Assembly (NCBI RefSeq): GCF_011605345.1
Contig: NZ_JAAOXM010000008.1
Span: 1 to 64,000, forward strand
DNA: 64,000 nucleotides
Source: Burkholderia sp. D-99
GTDB lineage: Bacteria > Pseudomonadota > Gammaproteobacteria > Burkholderiales > Burkholderiaceae
Direction of reading: 5' to 3'
In this document: one piece after another, positions 25,414-33,423 of the stretch
How positions within the stretch are numbered: position 1 is the stretch's first letter
Layout of the letters: each line of letters starts with the position of its first letter
Translations under genes and position numbers: made by a program
Notes under the pieces: model-generated
Database searches by the model: none
What the model was told of the DNA's origin: nothing
What the model saw: only the letters and a program-made list of their open reading frames with translations

Positions 25414-26370
25414 ATGCTCGAACCGGAAATCGCGGCATTCGTCGCAGCCGTCGACGCGTGGTATCCGGCCGACGCGGCTGCACGCTCGCCCGCCGAGCAG
25501 CGCCGCCTCTACGACCGCTTCGCGGCCGAGTGGACGCCGGCCGCGCTGCCGCCCGGCATCGTGCAGCAGGACGCCGTCTGGCATGCGCCCGACGGCCGCG
25601 CGATCGCGCTGCGGCGCTACACGTCCGCGCAGGGTACGCCGCGCGGCACGGTGCTGTTCTTTCATGGCGGCGGCTTCGTCGTCGGCTCGCTCGACAGTCA
25701 TGCGCTGATCACCGCGCAACTGGCGGCCGATACAGGGCTCGACGTGATCGCGGCGGACTACCGGCTGGCGCCCGAGCATCGTGCGCCGGCCGCGCTTGAA
25801 GATTGCCTGGCCGTCACGCGCGCTGCGCGCGATGCGCGCTGGCCGTTCGGGCCGTGCGCGCGTCCGCTGACGCTCGCGGGCGACAGCGCGGGCGGCATGC
25901 TCGCGGCGGCCGTGGCCACCGCGTTGCGCGATGCGGGCGAAGGCGGTGTCGACGGCATCGCGCTCGTCTATCCGATGCTCGGGTTCGAACCGCAATCGCC
26001 CGCGCGCGAAACGGAAGCGCACGCGCCGATGCTGACGCTCGACGACGTCCATCGCTATCGCGCGCTGTACTGGGACGGTGGCTTGTCCGAAGCGCTGGGA
26101 GACGGCAATCCGCTGTTGCGCGCGTCGGTGCCGCTCGCGGCTGCGCGTTTCGACGGCCTCCCGCCCGTCCTCGCGATCGGCGCGGAACACGATCCGCTGC
26201 GCGACGATGCGCGCGTGTACGTCGAACGGATTCACGCGGCCGGCGGAGCCGCGCACTACTGGATGGGAGAGGGGCTGGTGCACGGCTGCTGGCGCGCGCT
26301 CGGAACGAGCCCGCAGGCGGCGCGGATGCACCGGACGGTCGGCGGGTTTCTGCTCGCACCACACGCGTAG
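25414..26370 (+). CDS. hocS: Alpha/beta hydrolase, probable short-chain O-acylcarnitine hydrolase
   Basis: 318 aa, hormone-sensitive-lipase-like family. The oxyanion motif FHGGGFVVGS and nucleophile elbow GDSAGG are clear; the C-terminal catalytic His lies in the EGLVHGCW region and Asp in EHDPL. In P. aeruginosa the last gene of the carnitine operon, hocS, releases carnitine from short-chain acylcarnitines; synteny supports the same role here. Confidence 0.82.
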   Translation: MLEPEIAAFVAAVDAWYPADAAARSPAEQRRLYDRFAAEWTPAALPPGIVQQDAVWHAPDGRAIALRRYTSAQGTPRGTVLFFHGGGFVVGSLDSHALITAQLAADTGLDVIAADYRLAPEHRAPAALEDCLAVTRAARDARWPFGPCARPLTLAGDSAGGMLAAAVATALRDAGEGGVDGIALVYPMLGFEPQSPARETEAHAPMLTLDDVHRYRALYWDGGLSEALGDGNPLLRASVPLAAARFDGLPPVLAIGAEHDPLRDDARVYVERIHAAGGAAHYWMGEGLVHGCWRALGTSPQAARMHRTVGGFLLAPHA

Positions 26371-26392
26371 CGGGCGTTTCCGGGAGGCAACG

Positions 26393-27592
26393 ATGCAGGC
26401 AGCAGTGCAACACCGTATCGAGGACTGGCGGACGTTTTCGGCTGACGCAGCCATCGCGGCGGCGACGATCGGCAATGGAGCGGTGGACGTCGAGTGGAGT
26501 GACGCGCGACGATCTCCGTTCCATTTCGACTGGCTGCGCGACAACTGCTCGTGTTCCGCATGCGTGCATGCGGTCACGCGAGAGCAAGTGTTCGAGATTG
26601 CCGATGCGCGCGAGGATCTGTCGGCGCTCACCGTGCATGTCGAAACCGACGGTGCGCTGCATGTCGAGTGGAACGACGGACATCGCAGCGCGTGGTCGCC
26701 GGGCTGGTTGCGCGCGCATGCATACGACGACGCGTCGCGCGCCGAGCGTCTGGCCGCGCACGGGCGGCACGTATGGGCCGGCGACGATGTGACGGCCATC
26801 GGCGTGTTCGCGTGGCGCGACGTGATGGAGGACGACGGCGCATTGCTCGCGTGGCTCGCCGCGTTGCAGCGCACGGGGCTGACGCTCGTCGAAGGCGTAC
26901 CGACCGAGCGCGGCAGCGTCGACGAGATCGCGCGGCGCATCGGCCTGATCCGCGAGAGCAATTTCGGCGTGCTGTTCGACGTCGAATCGAAGCCGCGCCC
27001 GGACAGCAATGCGTATACGTCGCTGAACCTGCCGCCGCATACCGATCTGCCGACCCGCGAGCTGCAGCCGGGCGTGCAGTTCCTGCACTGCCTCGCGAAC
27101 GACGCGACCGGCGGCGACAGCGTATTCCTCGACGGCTTCGCGCTGGCGGATGCGCTGCGGCGCGAGCACCCCGCCGATTTTGAACAACTCGCGTCGACGC
27201 CGTTCGAGTTCTGGAACAAGAGTGCGAACAGCGACTACCGCTGCTCGGCGCCGGTGATCGGGCTCGATGCGCGCGGCAATGTTACCGAGGTGCGCGTCGC
27301 GAACTTTCTGCGCGGGCCGCTCGATGCGCCGGCCGGCTCGGTCGCGGCCGTTTATCGTGCGTACCGGCGGTTCCTCACGCTTGCGCGCGAGCCGCGCCTT
27401 CGTGTGCAGCGCCGGCTGCGGGCGGGCGACATGTGGGCGTTCGACAACCGGCGCGTGCTGCATGCACGCACCGAATTCGACCCGTCCACCGGCCGCCGGC
27501 ACCTGCAGGGCTGCTACGTCGATCGCGACGAATTGCTGTCGCGGTGGCGGGTGTTGTCGCGCTCGGCGCCTGCCGCGGCGGTGCGGCGCTGA
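26393..27592 (+). CDS. Gamma-butyrobetaine hydroxylase (2OG/Fe(II) oxygenase)
   Basis: 399 aa. The N-terminal DUF971-like zinc domain (WLRDNCSCSACVH) is followed by a TauD/GBBH jelly roll with the HTD iron motif in LPPHTDLPT and distal His in RRVLHARTEFD. Catalyses gamma-butyrobetaine to L-carnitine, letting butyrobetaine feed into the same pathway. ATG 26393 follows GGGAGG by 6 nt and lies 22 bp after hocS, so it is part of the operon, which is an extension relative to the P. aeruginosa arrangement. Confidence 0.9.
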   Translation: MQAAVQHRIEDWRTFSADAAIAAATIGNGAVDVEWSDARRSPFHFDWLRDNCSCSACVHAVTREQVFEIADAREDLSALTVHVETDGALHVEWNDGHRSAWSPGWLRAHAYDDASRAERLAAHGRHVWAGDDVTAIGVFAWRDVMEDDGALLAWLAALQRTGLTLVEGVPTERGSVDEIARRIGLIRESNFGVLFDVESKPRPDSNAYTSLNLPPHTDLPTRELQPGVQFLHCLANDATGGDSVFLDGFALADALRREHPADFEQLASTPFEFWNKSANSDYRCSAPVIGLDARGNVTEVRVANFLRGPLDAPAGSVAAVYRAYRRFLTLAREPRLRVQRRLRAGDMWAFDNRRVLHARTEFDPSTGRRHLQGCYVDRDELLSRWRVLSRSAPAAAVRR

Positions 27593-27638
27593 AGGCCGCG
27601 CCCGCTTTCATCATGCCCGCACACCTCCCTCGCTGATG

Positions 27639-27669
27639 AAAAAGCGCCCGGACGCACAGCGCCCGGGCG
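27639..27669 (-). terminator. Minus-strand terminator (distal of two)
   Basis: Stem CGCCCGG (27645-27651) / CCGGGCG (27663-27669) with an A5 run to its left, a T-tract on the minus strand. Second of tandem terminators downstream of the DUF4148 gene; the hairpin may also protect the 3' end of the carnitine mRNA. Confidence 0.6.
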
Positions 27670-27708
27670 AAGCCACCCGCTGCCGGGCGGCGGAGGTATG
27701 GGTTTCAT

Positions 27709-27741
27709 AAAAAAGGACGAGCCCGCAAAGGGGCTCGTCCT
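27709..27741 (-). terminator. Terminator of the DUF4148 gene (possibly bidirectional)
   Basis: 11-bp perfect stem AGGACGAGCCC (27714-27724) / GGGCTCGTCCT (27731-27741), 6-nt loop, with six A residues at 27709-27714 giving T6 on the minus strand. On the plus strand a weaker T-rich GATGTTTCTT follows, so it could also end the carnitine operon. Confidence 0.8.
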
Positions 27742-27790
27742 GATGTTTCTTCATCGCGCGACGCGCGGCGCCCGCCGAGGGCGCATCGGC

Positions 27791-28090
27791 TTACTGGCCG
27801 AAGAAGATCGAGTCGCGAGCGTTCGACGACGCTGCAGCCGGGGCGCCCGAGTGGACGAGCGGAGCCGGTTGCGCGCCGTAGCCGCTGGTGTCGGCACCAT
27901 GAACACGCGCTTCGGCGCTCTGGATGTCGTTCGGGTAGTACGGGCTCGACAGGCCCGGCTTGTAGCCGGCCTTTTCGAGCTGAACCAGTTCGTTCTTCAC
28001 TTGTGCGCGGGTCACGGTGCTTTGGGCGAATGCGCCAAACGAAGCGGACAGGGCGGCAGCGGCAACGACTGCGGAAATAAGCGATTTCAT
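27791..28090 (-). CDS. DUF4148 small secreted protein
   Basis: 99 aa. Signal peptide (MKSLISAVVAAAALSASFGAFA) then a DUF4148 domain (STVTRAQVKNELVQLEKAGY, PNDIQSAEARV). This family is abundant in Burkholderiaceae as small periplasmic or secreted proteins of unknown function. ATG 28090 has GGAGG 6 nt upstream. Monocistronic, with two terminators downstream. Confidence 0.88.
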   Translation of the reverse strand: MKSLISAVVAAAALSASFGAFAQSTVTRAQVKNELVQLEKAGYKPGLSSPYYPNDIQSAEARVHGADTSGYGAQPAPLVHSGAPAAASSNARDSIFFGQ

Positions 28091-28304
28091 GATGACCTCC
28101 GGTGTTTTATTGAGTTCGCTCTCGACACCATGTCTTAAGCGATTGATCAAATCTTAGTCATCGGAAGGTTCAGGGTAAACGCTGATTTTGACGATAGATT
28201 GTTTCCTGGGCGGTAACAGTAGCGCGTCGACTCTGGCTTTCAACCGGCTTTCTTGTCGGTTAATGCAACAAGCATGAAGAATATTGCGGAGGGCGACATG
28301 CGTT

Positions 28305-29291
28305 TCAACGTACCTCGGCCGTCGTGTCGAACGGCCGGCCCGGCGAGCGTCCGGCCGGCGCGCCCGAGCTGAGGAAGCGCACGCCCGTCGCGGCTTCCGA
28401 CGCCTCCCATAGCAACGCTGCCGATGCCACGTCGCGGGCCGCCCGTGGCACGCTCGCGGGCGCCGGCAGCCCGCGCGATTCGAACCAGCCTGACGGCCCG
28501 ATATACGCGCCGCCTGCGAGATCAGGCGCGGTCGCCGCATGAATCGCGGGCAGCGCCCCCTGGTCGGCCGGCTGTGCGAGATAACGGTTCGCGGCGCGCA
28601 TCAGCGCGGCACGGGCGGGCGAGCTGTCCATCGCCGGGCCGGCGAACTGCAGGTTGGTCGCCGCGTAGCCCGGGTGCGCGGCCACGCTGATCCCGGCGAA
28701 CGCCGCGCGCTCGAAACGGCGCTGCAGTTCGATCGCGAACACGAGGTTCGCGAGCTTGCTGTCGCAGTAGGCGAGATAACGGTTGTAGCGGTGCTCGGCG
28801 CGCAGGTCGTCGACGCGGATCCGGCCGCCGCGGTTGAAGCCACTCGACATCGTCACGACCCGCGCACGCCGCGCGGCGCGCAGCGCGGGCAGCAGTTGGC
28901 CGGTCAGCGCGAAATGGCCGAGGTGGTTGGTGCCGAACTGCATCTCGAAGCCGTCGTGCGTATGGCGCAGCGGCAGGAACATCACGCCGGCGTTGTTGCA
29001 GAGGATGTCGACGCGGCCATGGCGTTCGGCCACATCGGCCGCGAAGCGTGCGATCGACGCGAGATCGGCGAGGTCGAGCGCGTCGACTTCGACGCGGGCA
29101 TCGGGGTGGAGCCGGCGAATCGCGTCGGCCGCCTGCGCGGCGCGGGCCGCGTCGCGGCAGCCCATCACGACCGTCGCGCCTTTCGCAGCCAGCGTTTCCG
29201 CGAGCTGCCAGCCGAGCCCGCTGTTGGCGCCGGTCACAACCGCGACCTTGCCGCCCTGCGCCGGGACGTGGCGCGCGCTCCATGCGTGCAT
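28305..29291 (-). CDS. Short-chain dehydrogenase/reductase (retinol-dehydrogenase-like)
   Basis: 328 aa. NAD(P)-binding TGANSGLG, NNAG, and catalytic Ser...YCDSK (YxxxK) are present, plus the long C-terminal region typical of WW-domain oxidoreductase/retinol-dehydrogenase-like SDRs. ATG 29291 has GGAGG 5 nt upstream and is preferred over several earlier in-frame starts. Substrate unknown; no operon partners. Confidence 0.85.
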   Translation of the reverse strand: MHAWSARHVPAQGGKVAVVTGANSGLGWQLAETLAAKGATVVMGCRDAARAAQAADAIRRLHPDARVEVDALDLADLASIARFAADVAERHGRVDILCNNAGVMFLPLRHTHDGFEMQFGTNHLGHFALTGQLLPALRAARRARVVTMSSGFNRGGRIRVDDLRAEHRYNRYLAYCDSKLANLVFAIELQRRFERAAFAGISVAAHPGYAATNLQFAGPAMDSSPARAALMRAANRYLAQPADQGALPAIHAATAPDLAGGAYIGPSGWFESRGLPAPASVPRAARDVASAALLWEASEAATGVRFLSSGAPAGRSPGRPFDTTAEVR

Positions 29292-29458
29292 GTCTGCCTC
29301 CATCGGCGCGACCGACCGGCCGCGGCACGTAATCATTACATTGAGTGGTGTAACGATAGTGCGCGCGGGCGTGGCAGACAAGCGGGGGAATTAGACCGGC
29401 GCTTCTAGGGCCGGCGCAGCGTGTGGCGCCGCGTGCCGTGACGTGTGGCCGGCAGGAT

Positions 29459-29749
29459 TTACCTGCCGCCGGCCAGCGCGAGCACTTCGGCGGCGGAGAT
29501 CATCGCGGCCGCGTTCGCGGGCGCGGGGCGTTCGGCCGGGCGGAACACTTCGTCGCCGCGCTGGATGACCTGGCGCGACAGCGCGCAGGTGCCGGTGCGT
29601 TGCGCGAAGCGGCGGCGCCAGCGCTGCTCACCGTAGTGACAGCGGCCGGGTTCGACCCAGCGGACGACGAGCAGCGTATCGGAACGTTCGAGGATTTCGA
29701 CGTGGACGTCGGCGGGATCGAGCGCAGGCAGGGATTTGGAGGCCTTCAT
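29459..29749 (-). CDS. DUF3331 domain protein
   Basis: 96 aa. The pattern LLVVRWVEPGRCHYGEQRW, then GTCALSRQVIQRGDEVFRP, matches the small Burkholderia DUF3331 family, whose Cys and paired strands suggest a compact beta domain. Start at ATG 29749 (MKASKSLPALD) with AGGAAA upstream; a longer in-frame start is less likely. Function unknown. Confidence 0.7.
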   Translation of the reverse strand: MKASKSLPALDPADVHVEILERSDTLLVVRWVEPGRCHYGEQRWRRRFAQRTGTCALSRQVIQRGDEVFRPAERPAPANAAAMISAAEVLALAGGR

Positions 29750-29885
29750 TTTGCCGTTTCCTAAAGCTCGTGCGGTTCGGCCGTGGCAGTGGATGTCACT
29801 ACCCGATGGCGAATCCGTAGCGGTTTCCATGAGTGGTGCGCTAAATGTAAGCGTCTGTGACCGGAAAAAACATCCTGTCTGGCTC

Positions 29886-29913
29886 AAATTACCTTTTGCC
29901 GATTTAGAAACAA
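29886..29913 (-). promoter_or_regulatory. Candidate promoter of the DUF3331 gene
   Basis: Minus-strand TTGTTT (29913-29908) and TAATTT (29891-29886) with a 16-bp spacer, about 130 nt upstream of the DUF3331 start codon. Confidence 0.35.
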
Positions 29914-29943
29914 TCCATGCTTACTTTCTTGGAATCCACAGAC

Positions 29944-29973
29944 AAAAACGCCCCGGACACGAAGTCCGGGGCG
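29944..29973 (-). terminator. Strong minus-strand intrinsic terminator without an upstream gene
   Basis: 10-bp perfect stem CGCCCCGGAC (29949-29958) / GTCCGGGGCG (29964-29973), 5-nt loop ACGAA, and A5 on its left giving T5 on the minus strand. No protein gene on the minus strand lies upstream of it before the divergent fucose operon, implying a non-coding transcript. Confidence 0.8.
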
Positions 29974-30290
29974 GGAAATCGGCCCGCGCGCCGTGTCTGC
30001 TCGCCCAGTCACGGAGTCCATCGCCGGGGGACGGAGGTGCCCGCAGGGATCGAACGCGGGCGGGGAGGCGATGGTTGAAAAGCGCGGTCCGGCGACGCCA
30101 TGATGGCGCACCCATCCCGTTGAGACCCTGACGCGAACATGACTTTTTCGTCAGTTTGGCGTGGAAGCGGCGTCGGGCGAATGCACCAAATCGGCCGGGA
30201 GGCCCGCCGGTATTGGGTTTGTGCGGCCCGCGGGCATTCTTCCAGCGCCCATCGAGCACCGGATTTTTCTTCGCCAGCCCGATTTCCCTG
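29974..30290 (-). ncRNA. Candidate structured small RNA divergent from the fucose operon
   Basis: Minus-strand region ending in a strong terminator and containing stacked inverted repeats: CTGACG/CGTCAG (30128-30133 with 30149-30154), CGCC/GGCG (30096-30108), and an outer 8-bp stem CCATCGCC/GGCGATGG (30018-30025 with 30067-30074) enclosing GCCCGC/GCGGGC (30039-30044 with 30056-30061). A weak minus promoter (TTGTCA 30324-30319, N16, TATTTA 30302-30297) would start it near 30290, giving about 345 nt with the terminator. It resembles neither tmRNA, RNase P nor 6S RNA. The 5' end is a guess. Confidence 0.4.
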
Positions 30291-30317
30291 CCCGGGTAAA
30301 TACTGAATCCCGATTTC

Positions 30318-30346
30318 GTGACAAACGAGAAATCACTTCCTATGAT
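30318..30346 (+). promoter_or_regulatory. Putative promoter of the L-fucose operon
   Basis: GTGACA (30318-30323), 17-bp spacer, TATGAT (30341-30346), predicted start near 30353. The -35 box is shared, back to back, with the TTGTCA of the putative minus-strand RNA promoter. Confidence 0.5.
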
Positions 30347-30376
30347 TGGTTGGACCTTTGGTCCTTTGTGCCAATC
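30344..30376. promoter_or_regulatory. Nested dyads at the fucose operon start (GntR/FadR operator candidate)
   Basis: GGACC-TTT-GGTCC (30352-30364) is a perfect inverted repeat lying on the predicted transcription start. A wider dyad GATTGG (30344-30349) / CCAATC (30371-30376) surrounds it. This is the expected place for repression by the GntR/FadR-type regulator encoded at the end of the operon. Confidence 0.5.
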
Positions 30377-30413
30377 GGCCGACGGGTGGCCGGCTTTTTC
30401 GGGAGACGTGCTC

Positions 30414-31178
30414 ATGAGATTGCAGGGCAAACGCGCGCTGGTGACGGCGGCCGGGCAGGGCATCGGCCGCGCGACCGCGCTGCGGTTCGCGAGCGAGGGC
30501 GCCGACGTGCTGGCGACCGATATCAACGAAGCCGCGCTCGTGCGGCTCGAGGCCGACACCGAACGCGCGGGCGGCCGGCTGGCCACGCGGCGGCTCGACG
30601 TCACCGATGCGCAGGACGTTGCGGCGCTTGCCGCGGACGGGCGCGCGTTCGACGTGCTGTTCAACTGCGCGGGTTATGTCCACCACGGTTCGATCCTCGA
30701 TTGCGACGATGAAGCATGGGCGTTCTCGCTGAACCTGAACGTCACGTCGATGTACCGGCTGATTCGCGCGCTGCTGCCCGCGATGCTCGAAGCAGGCGGC
30801 GCGTCGATCATCAACATGGCGTCGGCTGCATCGAGCGTGAAGGGCGTGCCGAACCGCTTCGTCTACGGCACGACCAAGGCAGCCGTGATCGGCCTGACCA
30901 AGGCGGTGGCCGCCGATTTCGTCGAGCGCGGCATTCGCTGCAACGCGATCTGTCCGGGCACGATCGAATCGCCGTCGCTGGAGCAGCGGATCGCGGACCA
31001 GGCGCGCATGCGCCACGTGTCGACCGACGAGGTGCGCCAGGCGTTCGTCGCGCGCCAGCCGATCGGCCGCATCGGCAGCGCGGACGAAGTGGCCGCGCTC
31101 GCGCTGTACCTCGCGTCCGACGAAGCGTCGTTCACGACCGGCGCGATCCACCTGATCGACGGCGGCTGGTCAAACTGA
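30414..31178 (+). CDS. 2-Keto-3-deoxy-L-fuconate dehydrogenase (SDR)
   Basis: 254-aa classical SDR with TAAGQGIG, NCAG, catalytic YGTTK and C-terminal IDGGWSN. By position between the control region and the FAH-family hydrolase it should oxidise 2-keto-3-deoxy-L-fuconate to 2,4-diketo-3-deoxy-L-fuconate, as in the Xanthomonas/Burkholderia L-fucose pathway. ATG 30414 fits the family start MRLQGKRALVT. First gene of the operon. Confidence 0.85.
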   Translation: MRLQGKRALVTAAGQGIGRATALRFASEGADVLATDINEAALVRLEADTERAGGRLATRRLDVTDAQDVAALAADGRAFDVLFNCAGYVHHGSILDCDDEAWAFSLNLNVTSMYRLIRALLPAMLEAGGASIINMASAASSVKGVPNRFVYGTTKAAVIGLTKAVAADFVERGIRCNAICPGTIESPSLEQRIADQARMRHVSTDEVRQAFVARQPIGRIGSADEVAALALYLASDEASFTTGAIHLIDGGWSN

Positions 31179-31219
31179 CCGCGCCTTTCCCTCCACTTTC
31201 CGTTTCCGCTCAAGACGAC

Positions 31220-32062
31220 ATGAAACTGCTGAGATTTGGCGACAAGCACCATGAAAAGCCGGGCCTGCTCGATGCGCAGGGCCACATCCGCGACCTGTCG
31301 GGCGTGATCGACGATATCGCCGGCGATGTGCTGGCACCGGCCTCGCTCGCGCGGTTGCGCGACCTTGCGCCGTCGTCGCTGCCGCTGGTCGAAGGCTCGC
31401 CGCGGCTCGGCGCGTGCGTCGGCCGCGTCGGCAAGTTCATCTGCATCGGGCTCAACTATTCCGACCACGCGGCCGAATCGGGGATGGACGTGCCGAAGGA
31501 GCCCGTCGTGTTCGGCAAGTGGACGAGCGCGATCTCGGGGCCGAACGACGACGTCGAGATTCCGCGCGGCTCTGAGAAGACCGACTGGGAGGTCGAGCTC
31601 GGCGTGGTGATCGGCCAGGGCGGTCGTTATATCGCGGAAGCCGATGCGCTGTCGCACGTGGCGGGCTACTGCGTCGTGAACGACGTGTCGGAGCGTGAAT
31701 TCCAGCTCGAACGCGGCGGCACGTGGGACAAAGGCAAGGGCAACGACACGTTCGGGCCGCTCGGCCCGTGGCTCGTGACGGCCGATGAAGTGCCCGATCC
31801 GCATGCGCTGCGGCTGTGGCTCGACGTCGATGGCCATCGCTACCAGAACGGCACGACCGCGACGATGGTGTTCCGTGTGCCGCACCTGATCAGCTACCTG
31901 AGCCGCTTCATGAGCCTGCAGCCGGGCGACGTGATCTCGACCGGCACGCCGCCGGGTGTCGGCCTCGGGCAGAAGCCGCCTGTCTATCTGCGCGCCGGGC
32001 AGGTGATCACGCTCGGCATCGACGGGCTCGGCGAGCAACGCCAGCGCACCGTGCAGGCCTGA
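31220..32062 (+). CDS. 2,4-Diketo-3-deoxy-L-fuconate hydrolase (FAH family)
   Basis: 280 aa, fumarylacetoacetate-hydrolase fold. Landmarks: CIGLNYSDHAAE, the metal-binding DWEVELGVVIG (E-x-E), NDVSEREFQ and the C-terminal STGTPPGVGLG. It would hydrolyse the diketo acid to pyruvate and L-lactate, the last step of oxidative fucose breakdown. Starts 42 nt after the SDR gene. Confidence 0.88.
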   Translation: MKLLRFGDKHHEKPGLLDAQGHIRDLSGVIDDIAGDVLAPASLARLRDLAPSSLPLVEGSPRLGACVGRVGKFICIGLNYSDHAAESGMDVPKEPVVFGKWTSAISGPNDDVEIPRGSEKTDWEVELGVVIGQGGRYIAEADALSHVAGYCVVNDVSEREFQLERGGTWDKGKGNDTFGPLGPWLVTADEVPDPHALRLWLDVDGHRYQNGTTATMVFRVPHLISYLSRFMSLQPGDVISTGTPPGVGLGQKPPVYLRAGQVITLGIDGLGEQRQRTVQA

Positions 32063-32085
32063 TTTCCTTTCGCGGACGATTCGTC

Positions 32086-33363
32086 ATGCCTATCATTCGA
32101 TCGATGCGCGTCCTCGACGTGCGCTTCCCGACCTCGCGCCAGCTCGACGGCTCCGATGCGATGAACCCGGACCCCGATTATTCGGCCGCGTACGTCGTGC
32201 TCGAAACCGACCGCGACGGGCTCGAAGGTCACGGGCTCACGTTCACCATCGGGCGCGGCAACGAGATCTGCTGCGCGGCGATCGACGCGATGCGTCACCT
32301 CGTCGTCGGCCTCGACCTCGACTGGATTCGCGCGGACATGGGCCGCTTCTGGCGGCACGTGACGTCGGACAGCCAGCTGCGCTGGATCGGCCCCGACAAG
32401 GGGGCGATTCATCTGGCGACGGGGGCCGTCGTCAACGCGGTATGGGATCTGTGGGCGAAAGCCGAACGCAAGCCGTTATGGCGGCTCGTTGCCGACCTGA
32501 GCCCCGAAGAACTGGTGCGCGCGATCGACTTCCGCTACCTGACCGATTGCCTGAGCCCGGACGAAGCGCTCGACCTGCTGCGCCGGCAGGCGTCCGGCAA
32601 GGCCGAACGGATCGCGACGCTGGAGCGCGACGGCTACCCGTGCTACACGACGTCGGCCGGCTGGCTTGGCTACAGCGACGACAAGCTGCGGCGGCTGTGC
32701 CGCGAGGCTGTCGACGCCGGGTTCGAGCACGTGAAGCTGAAAGTCGGCGCGAACCTGGAAGACGATATCCGCCGCGTGACGATCGCGCGCGAAGTGATCG
32801 GTCCCGACCGTAAGCTGATGATCGACGCGAACCAGGTGTGGGAAGTGGACGAGGCGATCGACTGGGTGCGCGAGCTGGCGTTCGCGCGGCCGTGGTTCAT
32901 CGAGGAGCCGACGAGCCCCGACGATGTCGAAGGGCATCGCAAGATTCGCGACGCGATCGCGCCCGTGCAGGTCGCGACCGGCGAGATGTGCCAGAACCGC
33001 GTACTGTTCAAGCAGTTCATCGCGCGCGGCGCGATCGACGTCGTGCAGATCGATGCGTGCCGCCTCGGCGGCGTGAACGAGATTCTCGCGGTGATGCTGA
33101 TGGCCGCGAAGTACGGGCTGCCCGTATGCCCGCATGCGGGCGGCGTCGGGTTGTGCGAGTACGTGCAGCATTTGTCGATGATCGACTACGTCTGCATTTC
33201 CGGCACGATGGACGGGCGCGTGACGGAGTACGTCGATCACCTGCACGAGCATTTCGTCGAACCGTGCGTCGTGCGCGGCGCAGCGTACATGCCGCCGACG
33301 GCGCCCGGCTTCTCGATCGAGATGAAGCCCGAATCGCTGGAGCAATACCGGTTCCGAGGCTGA
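32086..33363 (+). CDS. L-fuconate dehydratase (enolase superfamily)
   Basis: 425 aa. Active-site residues line up with characterised Xanthomonas fuconate dehydratase: KxK at 217/219 (KLKVG), Mg2+ ligands D247, E273 or E274 and E300, and general acid/base H350 in CPHAGGVG. Converts L-fuconate to 2-keto-3-deoxy-L-fuconate. Located 24 nt after the hydrolase gene in the same operon. Confidence 0.92.
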   Translation: MPIIRSMRVLDVRFPTSRQLDGSDAMNPDPDYSAAYVVLETDRDGLEGHGLTFTIGRGNEICCAAIDAMRHLVVGLDLDWIRADMGRFWRHVTSDSQLRWIGPDKGAIHLATGAVVNAVWDLWAKAERKPLWRLVADLSPEELVRAIDFRYLTDCLSPDEALDLLRRQASGKAERIATLERDGYPCYTTSAGWLGYSDDKLRRLCREAVDAGFEHVKLKVGANLEDDIRRVTIAREVIGPDRKLMIDANQVWEVDEAIDWVRELAFARPWFIEEPTSPDDVEGHRKIRDAIAPVQVATGEMCQNRVLFKQFIARGAIDVVQIDACRLGGVNEILAVMLMAAKYGLPVCPHAGGVGLCEYVQHLSMIDYVCISGTMDGRVTEYVDHLHEHFVEPCVVRGAAYMPPTAPGFSIEMKPESLEQYRFRG

Positions 33364-33423
33364 AGCACGGCCGCGCGCGACGCGCGGCGTGCGCGCCGAC
33401 AACATGAACGACGGAGACGCGAA

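Noticed and set aside
30039..30061. tRNA-like T-arm (GGGATCGAAC on the plus strand)
   Set aside because: The 7-nt TTCGATC loop is there on the minus strand, but the T-stem does not pair properly and no acceptor, D or anticodon arm can be drawn. Kept only as a hairpin within the candidate RNA.
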